Shown here piece by piece: positions 56,903 through 63,378 of a DNA stretch of 64,000 nucleotides (its first letter is position 1; each line of letters begins with the position of its first letter). The translations under genes and the position numbers were made by a program. The stretch spans positions 1 to 64,000 of IMG/VR virus record IMGVR_UViG_3300005841_000037; one strand, 5' to 3'. The notes beneath the pieces were generated by a model. The model was not told where the DNA came from, searched no databases, and saw nothing but the letters and a program-made list of their open reading frames with translations. The DNA comes from a virus.

Positions 56903-57070
56903 CTACTTCCCGGCCACCCACGGCACGCCGTCGCCGGTCATACCCTTGGCCGCGGGAACGACCCGGCTGCGCAGGGCGTTCGCGTCGGGCAGGCCGTGGC
57001 CGAGGGCGTCGGCCAGGATCATCATCGGGTAGGCCAGCAGCGCCAGCGCACCGAGCAGTGTCAGCAGCAT
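56903..57070 (-). CDS. small membrane protein inside tRNA island
   Basis: 55 residues starting ATG 57070 with AAGGAGG 5 nt upstream. One membrane helix (LLTLLGALALLAYPMMILAD), then GHGLPDANALRSRVVPAAKG. Clear ribosome site and composition support a real gene despite small size. No family recognised. Confidence 0.75.
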   Translation of the reverse strand: MLLTLLGALALLAYPMMILADALGHGLPDANALRSRVVPAAKGMTGDGVPWVAGK

Positions 57071-57085
57071 GCTGACCTCCTTTCG

Positions 57086-57160
57086 CGTCCGTCAGGGGAA
57101 TTGAACCCCTGTCACGCCCGCCAAAAGGGGCCGGGCGGCTCGCCGTGGCTCTACCGGACG
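57086..57160 (-). tRNA. tRNA-like gene with irregular anticodon arm
   Basis: Acceptor CGTCCGG / ACGGACG (one mismatch) and T-arm AGGGG TTCAATT CCCCT are good. The anticodon region forms a 6-bp stem CGCCCG / CGGGCG round 11 nt (GCCCCTTTTGG); reading TTT (Lys) or TTG (Gln) each leaves mismatches. D-arm weak. Confidence 0.5.
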
Positions 57161-57247
57161 TCATCTTCGTTTCCCGCCTTGCAGGGCGCCGTTGACGCGG
57201 CACAACCCCACTCCGTCGACGGGTGGATCGTCAAATCCTGAAGCGTG

Positions 57248-57395
57248 GATGACATGGGATTCGAACCCACCATCGGCTACTTTGCGTTTCGGCTCGGCCC
57301 ACCACGCGGGCCGTGCGAGCTTGACGCGTTTCACCCTTCCCCTTTCGGGGCGCCAGGGCCAAGATGCCCCGCTCTCTCCATTGAGCTATCTCACC
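57248..57395 (-). tRNA. tRNA-like gene with ~75-nt insertion
   Basis: 5' half GGTGAGA with D-arm GCTCAATGGAGAGAGC and arm GGGGC ATCTTG GCCCT; 3' half T-arm GTGGG TTCGAAT CCCAT and acceptor TGTCATC, pairing six of seven positions with the 5' end. Between them lie hairpins CCCC GAAA GGGG and GGCCC GCGTGGT GGGCC nested in a GCTCG/CGAGC stem. Intron, giant variable arm or fused halves are all possible. Confidence 0.4.
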
Positions 57396-57397
57396 CG

Positions 57398-57470
57398 TAC
57401 CCCGCCCGGGACTTGAACCCGGAACTTCCCGATTAAAAGTCGGGCACGCTGCCAGTTGCGTCAGCGGGGC
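57398..57470 (-). tRNA. tRNA-Lys (TTT)
   Basis: Acceptor GCCCCGC / GCGGGGT, anticodon arm CCCGA CTTTTAA TCGGG, T-arm CCGGG TTCAAGT CCCGG. Complete cloverleaf. Confidence 0.92.
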
Positions 57471-57474
57471 ACAA

Positions 57475-57504
57475 CCGGGGTGACATCGTTTTCAGCCACC
57501 CCGG
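57475..57504 (-). terminator. hairpin between small gene and tRNA-Lys
   Basis: 8-bp stem CCGGGGTG / CACCCCGG with a 14-nt loop. May be a terminator or processing site; it lies inside the tRNA transcript. Confidence 0.45.
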
Positions 57505-57604
57505 CCTCTAAACGGTGCACATCAGCGCGGGACCGTAGGGGTACGTGCCTCTGTCGGCCTCTGTGCGGTGGTGCATCGTCCCCGGTTACGACGGGGGCGA
57601 GGTG

Positions 57605-57799
57605 TTACCGGTTCTTGCCGGGCGGCGGGTTGGTGGTGGCGCCACGACTTCCGGCGCCGAAGGAGTCGCGGGCGATACGGTCCGCCCTGGCCCCCTCGGC
57701 CTTGTTGTCGACGCCGCGGTCAGCGCGGATGCGGCCCCCGCTGGAACCGCCCTCGGCCTTGCCGGAACTGTGGCCGGTCTCGCCGCGGTTCTTCGCCAT
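57605..57799 (-). CDS. small hydrophilic protein inside tRNA island
   Basis: 64 residues, ATG 57799 behind GGGAG. Gly/Arg/Ala/Ser-rich and probably disordered (GETGHSSGKAEGGSSGGRIR). No family recognised. Confidence 0.65.
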   Translation of the reverse strand: MAKNRGETGHSSGKAEGGSSGGRIRADRGVDNKAEGARADRIARDSFGAGSRGATTNPPPGKNR

Positions 57800-57831
57800 A
57801 AGGTGCTCCCGTCTCGTGGTGGATGTTGCCG

Positions 57832-57906
57832 TAGCGGAGGCTGGATTCGAACCAGCGCATGCCGGGCTTATGAGGCCCGCGAGGATGACCGCTCCTCTAC
57901 TCCGCT
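57832..57906 (-). tRNA. tRNA-Met (CAT)
   Basis: Acceptor AGCGGAG / CTCCGCT, anticodon arm CGGGC CTCATAA GCCCG, T-arm CTGG TTCGAAT CCAG. Elongator, initiator or Ile2 identity cannot be told with certainty. Confidence 0.9.
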
Positions 57907-58033
57907 CCGTGGTGTTGCGATGTAGTTATCAAAGCGACATCCCCACACCGGGGGCCGGGCGCCGCTCGCGGGTGTAACCCCGATACTGCCTCGCCCGGAC
58001 CCCCAGGGGGTCCACCTCCGAGGAGGTCTTGCG
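57907..58033 (-). other. spacer with hairpins
   Basis: Contains GGACCCCC/GGGGGTCC (57997-58013), CCTCC/GGAGG just beyond, and a GATGT/ACATC stem; no gene seen. Perhaps processing signals of the tRNA transcript. Confidence 0.4.
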
Positions 58034-58132
58034 CAGCGGGTGCCGGAATTGAACCGGCCTCCCCGGATGGGGCTGGCTGTTACGCCGCGCCCCAGAGCCA
58101 GGTGCATCACCAGAGTTGCCAATCCGCCCGCC
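58034..58132 (-). tRNA. tRNA-like gene, long variable arm, anticodon unclear
   Basis: T-arm GCCGG TTCAATT CCGGC and acceptor GGCGGGC / ACCCGCT (G.U and one mismatch). A CCCC ATCC GGGG hairpin before the T-arm fits a type II variable arm. A TGGCT/AGCCA stem encloses 17 nt where an anticodon loop of 7 is expected. First gene of the tRNA transcript. Confidence 0.45.
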
Positions 58133-58231
58133 GGGGGTGCACCTCCCGGCGTTGCCGTGCCGCTCGGCGGAAGCCCGGACCCCACACCTTGCGGTGCTGG
58201 TCCCGCCATTGCCGTCCGCCTTGCAAGAAGA

Positions 58232-58261
58232 ACACTAGCCTTCTGTCACGCCGCGTGTCAA
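58232..58261 (-). promoter_or_regulatory. operator-promoter site K for the tRNA island
   Basis: TTGACA (58261-58256), 18-nt spacer, TAGTGT (58237-58232); palindrome TGACACGCGGCGTGACA (58244-58260). It lies inside the 3' end of the JAMM gene, whose TAG stop is part of the -10 box. Confidence 0.8.
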
Positions 58262-58732
58262 GTCCGTTGCCGGATTTTCTTGTTTCCGCAGGTCAGCGAC
58301 CTGGTAGTGGACCTTCGTAACGTCCTCCGGGGTGATCCGCCACAGCACCGCATGCGGCCGCTGCGGCTCCAGGTCCACCACCATGTGCAGCAGGCCGGGG
58401 TCTGTCGCATACCGCCGGTCCGTGATGCTCGGCGCCGCACCCCCGGCCAGGTGCGAATGCACCATCACATACGGCCGGTAACCGAGGCCCTCCAGCTCGT
58501 TGTACGCGTCGAGCAGCTCCTGCGGGTCGACCTCGTAGCGGTAGCGCTTGAAGTCGGCGACGTTCGTCAGCGGCGACCACTCGTCGACGGTGACGTTCGC
58601 CAGATATCCAGCGCCGAGGCGCACCGGCGCGTCGAGGGGGCCCGACAGGATGCCGACGCCCTCTTCGCCGTGCCGGGCGGCCCTGATCATGTGCTGCAGG
58701 GCCGCCTCGAACGCCGCCTTCCCCATGATCAT
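58235..58732 (-). CDS. JAMM/MPN metalloprotease-like protein
   Basis: 165 residues. VMVHSHLAGGAAPSITD gives H92-x-H94 and S102-x2-D105, the zinc motif of the JAB1/MPN/Mov34 family. Family knowledge: isopeptidases or peptidases, also found in phage tail-tip (lambda K) proteins. Here a stand-alone domain away from tail genes, so a role in processing host or phage proteins is possible. Confidence 0.82.
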   Translation of the reverse strand: MIMGKAAFEAALQHMIRAARHGEEGVGILSGPLDAPVRLGAGYLANVTVDEWSPLTNVADFKRYRYEVDPQELLDAYNELEGLGYRPYVMVHSHLAGGAAPSITDRRYATDPGLLHMVVDLEPQRPHAVLWRITPEDVTKVHYQVADLRKQENPATDLTRGVTEG

Positions 58733-58734
58733 GA

Positions 58735-59430
58735 TCAGGTGGCCGTCGGCCGCGGGGTCGCCACAGGCTGCTGCATAACCGCGAACCAGGCGGCGGCCAT
58801 CGCGTCATATCCGGCCTGCGACGGGTGCAGGGTGTCGCCGAGCAGCGGCGGCGGCACCGCGGCCTGCATGTCCGCCAGGGGCAGCCGGAACCGGGCGGCG
58901 ATGCTGACCACGCGGGCGTTGAAGTCCTGCACCGCGGCTTCCTTGCCGGGGATCAGGGGGATCTTCGCCAGGACCAGGACGCTGCCCGCGGGCAAGTACA
59001 GCCGGGTCTGCATGACCAGCAGCTGCAGGTCCTCGGCCGCCTGCTCCGGGGTGTCGCCGTTGTTGATGTCGTTGGTTCCGGCCATGAGCAGCACCACCTG
59101 GGGTGCGGTGGCCTGGACCCAGGCGGCCGCGTACGGCGTCATCCGGTCCGCGGGCCAGCCGCTGTGGCCCTCGTGGTGGTTGCCGAGGGTGTCGACGACG
59201 CTGCCGACGTACACGGCGGTCCGGCGGGCGTGGGCCAGTTCGGCGCGGAGCCGGGTGCGGTATCCGGCGCCGTTGCTGCCGGGGCCGTATCCGGCGGTGA
59301 TGCTGTCGCCGATGCCGAGGACGGTGATGGGTGTGGGCGCGGCCAGTCGCACCGGGGCGGTGTAGCTCGCAGCCCCGAGGGTGAGGGCGGCGGCCCCGGC
59401 GAGCAGGGCCGCCACCACCTTGTTGATCAT
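58735..59430 (-). CDS. secreted SGNH/GDSL hydrolase
   Basis: 231 residues, ATG 59430 overlapping the upstream stop. Signal peptide (VVAALLAGAAALTLGAASY), block I GIGDSITAGYG (S43), GTND (G118, N120) and DTLHP (D199, H202): a complete SGNH catalytic set. Such esterases remove acyl groups from lipids or wall sugars; it may modify the host envelope at lysis or entry. Confidence 0.85.
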   Translation of the reverse strand: MINKVVAALLAGAAALTLGAASYTAPVRLAAPTPITVLGIGDSITAGYGPGSNGAGYRTRLRAELAHARRTAVYVGSVVDTLGNHHEGHSGWPADRMTPYAAAWVQATAPQVVLLMAGTNDINNGDTPEQAAEDLQLLVMQTRLYLPAGSVLVLAKIPLIPGKEAAVQDFNARVVSIAARFRLPLADMQAAVPPPLLGDTLHPSQAGYDAMAAAWFAVMQQPVATPRPTAT

Positions 59431-59999
59431 TCGTCCGCCTCCAGGGTGATCAGGGTCTCGGGGAGCACGGCCACGGCGCCGGTCTGGTCGACGTGGCACA
59501 GGACCGTGCCGTTGTAGACGGACATGGCCCGGCCGGTCAGCAGGTAAAACTCAAAGCCGTCGTCGTCGGCGACCTTCGGGGCGCCGGTCACGTCGATCCA
59601 GCCTTCGGGCGGGATGAACAGCAGGGAACGCCCGGGGAACCTGACGATCTGTTCGCCGACGAGTTCGGCCCGGAATCGGGCCTGCAGCGGGTGCGGGTTG
59701 GCGGGGCGCTTCTCGCCCCCGTCGACGGCGTCTTCGGCGTCCTCGTCGTCGCCGAGCCCGGCAAGGGGGTTGCCACCGTCGAGCGTGCCCGCGTCGAAGG
59801 CCTTCGCGGCCAGGGCCGCCTCGGCGACGGACGCAAGGACACCGGCAACGGCCAGGGCCGACTGCTGGCGGCCGGACAGTTCCGCTGCCGCCCGGATGCT
59901 GCCGCTGGCACTCATCGCGCCGGGAAGCTGCCGGTGGATGTCGGCGGCTTCCAGGGCCAGCGCGGCGGCGGTGTCGATGAGCCGGTCGATGTCAGTCAC
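59427..59999 (-). CDS. hypothetical protein
   Basis: 190 residues from GTG 59999. Ala-rich helical N-terminal half (RQQSALAVAGVLASVAEAAL), acidic linker, beta-rich C-terminal half (GRSLLFIPPEGWIDVTG). Overlaps neighbours by 4-8 nt. No family recognised. Confidence 0.75.
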   Translation of the reverse strand: MTDIDRLIDTAAALALEAADIHRQLPGAMSASGSIRAAAELSGRQQSALAVAGVLASVAEAALAAKAFDAGTLDGGNPLAGLGDDEDAEDAVDGGEKRPANPHPLQARFRAELVGEQIVRFPGRSLLFIPPEGWIDVTGAPKVADDDGFEFYLLTGRAMSVYNGTVLCHVDQTGAVAVLPETLITLEADE

Positions 60000-60501
60000 G
60001 GAGCAGCTCCACGTTCCGGTCGCGGTCGACGGGCCGCGACGGGAGGTCCGCGGCCGGGGGCTCCTCGTCGTCGCCGCGATCGGCGAAGGCGTCGAGCGCG
60101 ACCCGGCGGGCCTGCTCGATGACGGTCAGGGCCGTAGAAACGGGATTGCCGTCGTGCTCGACGAGGAAGGCTGTCAGGCCGTTGCGGGAAAGCCCGGCGG
60201 CGAGCCGCTCGATCTCCTGCCCGTCGCGGCGCATCGCCCGGTACGTCTCGTTTTTGACCAGCGTGGCGTTGCCGACCATCTGGAGCGCGGCGAGCACGTC
60301 GAGCACCATCTGCTGGGAGGTCTGGTCAAGCGCGGCCCCGGCGGGCCAGCGGCCCGGCGCGAGCTGACGCACCAGCGCCAGGACGGCGCTGGCGGTCACG
60401 GTCTGTTCGTCGTCGTACTGGGGAAGCTGCTCGGTGTCGCGCGGAATGGCGGGGGTGGGGCGTGCCATGTCGTCCTGGGAGGGATGGTTGAGGTGTGGCA
60501 T
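59992..60501 (-). CDS. hypothetical protein
   Basis: 169 residues, ATG 60501 behind AAGGAG. Disordered N-terminus, helical core (TASAVLALVRQLAPG, ALTVIEQARRVALDAFA). No family recognised. Confidence 0.7.
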   Translation of the reverse strand: MPHLNHPSQDDMARPTPAIPRDTEQLPQYDDEQTVTASAVLALVRQLAPGRWPAGAALDQTSQQMVLDVLAALQMVGNATLVKNETYRAMRRDGQEIERLAAGLSRNGLTAFLVEHDGNPVSTALTVIEQARRVALDAFADRGDDEEPPAADLPSRPVDRDRNVELLRD

Positions 60502-60576
60502 GTCGTCTCCTTTGTGGTGGGGTGTTTCGGCAGGGGAAGTCGGGGTCGTCACGGCCTGTGTGGTCGATGTGGCTGG

Positions 60577-61029
60577 TCAGGCGGGCTGGGATTCCACGGT
60601 CTGGAGCGGGCCGTAGCCGTAGCGCACGATACCGGTCTTGCCGCCCGCCAGGGTCTGACGGACCCGGAGAACCTCGGCGGCGGCGTCCCTGGAGTCGACC
60701 GGCCCGAGGTACCGGAAGCTGACCACCTGGGCGGGCATGACGTGCGTGCCACCCTCGACCTCGAACGACAGGTGCGGCTCCCACTTCGGCGGCGGCTGGA
60801 TCGGCAGGCGCTGCGCGAACGCGATGTCGAGCCGGATGATCGCGGCGAAGTGGACCTCGGGCTTGAAGTTCTTCAGCATGTCGAGGTTGACGCTGCCGTC
60901 GTCGTTCGTCGGCGTGTTGAACACGACGCACATGATGTGCTCTTCGCCGTCGGCGGTGCTGAGCAGGATGGCGTACTCCTGGCCGCCCTGGAGCTGCGGG
61001 GCGGAGCGGAGGATCGGGACGTTCGGCAC
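60577..61029 (-). CDS. hypothetical protein
   Basis: 150 residues from GTG 61029 behind GGAAGGA. Beta-rich (YAILLSTADGEEHIMCVVFN, PHLSFEVEGGTHVMPAQVVS). First gene of the leftward operon from the divergent region. No family recognised. Confidence 0.7.
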   Translation of the reverse strand: MPNVPILRSAPQLQGGQEYAILLSTADGEEHIMCVVFNTPTNDDGSVNLDMLKNFKPEVHFAAIIRLDIAFAQRLPIQPPPKWEPHLSFEVEGGTHVMPAQVVSFRYLGPVDSRDAAAEVLRVRQTLAGGKTGIVRYGYGPLQTVESQPA

Positions 61030-61453
61030 GCGGAAGTCCTTCCGGTGGTGGGGGCGGGTGTCGGTGCAGATCGGCCGGGTTCAGGTTTGTCGGGCTGGTC
61101 CGATGAGGCATGAGTCGTCGGCCTGGGTGGCTGCGGCACACATCGTCGCTGGGAAAGAAAGGGTGGGGTTCGTCGGGACGGCAATGGGTGCGTAATGGAC
61201 TGTCGTCGATATGCGGCTTCGGCACGTATGGTCGGATCGCCCCCCGGAGTGTGGCAGGGAAGCGCCAGTATATGCAACCGCGGACCCTGGTGGTCTGTCC
61301 GGTATTCGGGGCGAGTTTCGTAGAATGTCCGAATTTCTCGAGCAGTGATCATCATCTATGTTCCGTGTTGACACGGGTCACCCCGGCGGGGCACCCTGCA
61401 TCACGCGGCCATCGGCCGCGCCACCACAACCCCCATCACGGAGTGTGAAGCGT
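61030..61453. promoter_or_regulatory. divergent control region
   Basis: 424 nt between divergent genes. The part 61310-61375 is the most AT-rich of the area. It holds TTGACACGGGTCA (61368-61380, + orientation), a half-matching relative of the operator palindrome. Left of it the - strand leader is C-rich and G-poor like the + strand leaders at 1403 and 4239. No gene seen. Confidence 0.5.
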
Positions 61454-62425
61454 ATGACGTCCCCCGCCAAGGTCGCCGCCGTCAAGGCTGCGGCCCCCAA
61501 AAAGACCGCCCCGGCCCCGCTCATCCCGGTGCAGGTGCCCCCCGCGGTGCTGCCACGGTCGGTGTTCGCGAAGCTCAAGCAGAAGGTGTACAGCCACCGC
61601 TACCGGGTGCGGCTGCACGTCGGGCACCTCGTCGGCGGCACCCCGACCAACGAGAAGGTCGCCGAGGGCTGGATCCGCACGAAGATGGGCCTGCCGACCG
61701 ACGAACAGATCCAGGCTGCTGTCGAGGAGACAATGCGGGCCCGCGGCGTGACCGCGAAGGTCGCCGCCGAGGAGGTCGCCCGGGACCGGAACCTGTCCGG
61801 TTTCAAGCGCAACTTCGACACGCCGATGGCCCGGCTCGTGCAGCAGCAGGCGTCGACGGTCGGCGTCGAGGTCCTCAACCGGGACAACCGCCCCGAACAC
61901 CGCGTGTTCACGCCCGAGGAGGCGGCGGCCACCTTCGGCGAGCTGTACATCGAGGGCCGCCAGATCAAGGCGATGCTCAAGGAAGGCACGAACATCGCCC
62001 TCGGCGCCGGTGCGGCCAACATGGGCGTCAAGGGCAAGGGCTGGGGCGAGACCCGCAAGGGCATCCAGGCCTACCTCGTCGAACACATGTTCGTCCCCGA
62101 CGAGCAGGTGCTGCTCGGCGTCACCGACCCGTCCCGGGTCCAGCAGAGCTTCGTGCACACGTGGCGCGGCGCCGGGATCAAGCTGGAGGAGCACCTCGAC
62201 GAGGCCATCGTCGAGTTCGAGGTGCACTGCGACGTCGACTTCGAGGCTGCCGACAAGGACTTCTGGGGCAAGGTCATGGTCCGGTGCGAAATGAACGGTC
62301 TGGGCTCCAGCCGGTCGCAGGGCTTCGGCACGTTCTCGACGGTCCGGTTCGAGAAGTGGACCGGCAAGGCCTGGAAGTCGATCGCCGACATCGACGACAT
62401 CGACCCGATCCCCGCGGCCGCGTAG
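61454..62425 (+). CDS. DNA/RNA-metabolism protein with RAMP-like glycine loop
   Basis: 323 residues; ATG 61454 with GGAG 10 nt upstream (an in-frame GTG at 61445 is possible). After a Lys/Ala-rich start: KLKQKVYSHRYRVRLHVGHL, a helical middle, then VEFEVHCDVDFEAADKDFW and a C-terminal GLGSSRSQGFGTF, which resembles the glycine-rich loop of RAMP (Cas5/6/7-type) proteins. No other Cas gene or repeat array is here. Function unknown; the RAMP link is tentative. Confidence 0.65.
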   Translation: MTSPAKVAAVKAAAPKKTAPAPLIPVQVPPAVLPRSVFAKLKQKVYSHRYRVRLHVGHLVGGTPTNEKVAEGWIRTKMGLPTDEQIQAAVEETMRARGVTAKVAAEEVARDRNLSGFKRNFDTPMARLVQQQASTVGVEVLNRDNRPEHRVFTPEEAAATFGELYIEGRQIKAMLKEGTNIALGAGAANMGVKGKGWGETRKGIQAYLVEHMFVPDEQVLLGVTDPSRVQQSFVHTWRGAGIKLEEHLDEAIVEFEVHCDVDFEAADKDFWGKVMVRCEMNGLGSSRSQGFGTFSTVRFEKWTGKAWKSIADIDDIDPIPAAA

Positions 62426-62445
62426 GCTGGCCCTTGCAGGAACCA

Positions 62446-62478
62446 CACCGCCCCCGGCACTTCCGGCCGGGGGCGGTG
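62446..62478 (+). terminator. strong bidirectional terminator
   Basis: 13-bp stem CACCGCCCCCGGC / GCCGGGGGCGGTG, followed by CTTTTTC on the + strand. Separates convergent genes. Confidence 0.92.
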
Positions 62479-62488
62479 CTTTTTCGTT

Positions 62489-62941
62489 TCAGCGCCGTTC
62501 CAGCAGCTCTTCCGGCGGCGGCCCGTAGGCGAGCGGCCAATAGCCGATGAGGTTGGAGCACAGGGCGCCGGTTTCGAGTTCGGCGCGCAACGTCATCACG
62601 TTGTTGCCGGGGCGGCTGCCGGAACGGGGGCGGCCGAAGTGGGCATCGAGCCAGCCGGGTTCGCCGTATGTCGGCTTCGTCTTCGGCTCGTAGAAGCCGA
62701 CGACGAGGCCGCTGCCGGGGCACCGGTCGCCGGGCCGCAGCCACACCGAGGCAACCATGGTGCCGTGTTCGTCGACGTTGTGCCGGGCGAGGGTGCCATT
62801 GCGGGTCTCCCGGACATCCCGGTGGCAGGCGGGGCACACGTACTCGTCTCGCATCGGGGTCGGGTCGTCGACGACGCCGGGCGGAAGGGGCCGGGTGCCG
62901 CGCAGGCGGCGCAGGTTCGCGGCGCGGCCCTGGGTGGTCAC
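62489..62941 (-). CDS. zinc-finger-like hypothetical protein
   Basis: 150 residues. YVCPACHRDVRETRNGTLARHN with a second His further on makes a C2H2-like zinc site; DRCPGSG adds Cys. Overlaps the upstream stop by 4 nt. No family recognised. Confidence 0.72.
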   Translation of the reverse strand: MTTQGRAANLRRLRGTRPLPPGVVDDPTPMRDEYVCPACHRDVRETRNGTLARHNVDEHGTMVASVWLRPGDRCPGSGLVVGFYEPKTKPTYGEPGWLDAHFGRPRSGSRPGNNVMTLRAELETGALCSNLIGYWPLAYGPPPEELLERR

Positions 62942-63288
62942 AGCGCCCGCCGGAGGGCGCGGATGTCGACGTCGTAGCCGTGCTGGGCGGCGACCTCGAC
63001 GAGCCGGGCGCGGACCTCGGCGCGGGCCTCCCGCACGGCTCGGCCGCCGAGCAGCTCGGCCCGCACGGTGGCGATCCGCACCGCCTCCAGCTTCGACGGG
63101 CGGCCCCGCCCGCCGCGGATCGAATACCCGGCCCGGCGGGCCGCGTCGAGGACCGCGGCACCGGAGGCCGGTGGGTTCATGAGTTCACCGATAACGTGGG
63201 ACGGCAGGCGGTAGCTGTTGAGGCGTTCAAGCTGCTCGTAGTCGTCGGCGGTCCAGATGTAGCGCTTCCCGGCGCGTGAGCCGGTCAT
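62938..63288 (-). CDS. possible DNA-binding protein
   Basis: 116 residues, ATG 63288 behind GGAGG. Start KRYIWTADDYEQLERLNSYR and LPSHVIGELM suggest a helix-turn-helix, followed by an Arg-rich segment (GGRGRPSK, AT-hook-like) and long helix. May be a regulator. Confidence 0.65.
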   Translation of the reverse strand: MTGSRAGKRYIWTADDYEQLERLNSYRLPSHVIGELMNPPASGAAVLDAARRAGYSIRGGRGRPSKLEAVRIATVRAELLGGRAVREARAEVRARLVEVAAQHGYDVDIRALRRAL

Positions 63289-63321
63289 CGTGTCCTCCTT
63301 GCGTGTGTGGCGGGGGCAAGG

Positions 63322-63368
63322 CCGAGGCCCCCGGCGCGGGAGGGTGCGCCGGGGGCCTCGGGGTTTTT
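63322..63368. terminator. strong terminator hairpin
   Basis: 16-bp stem CCGAGGCCCCCGGCGC / GCGCCGGGGGCCTCGG, TTTTTC on the + side (and AAAAA before it on the - strand): bidirectional. Confidence 0.88.
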
Positions 63369-63378
63369 CGGGTGGTGG

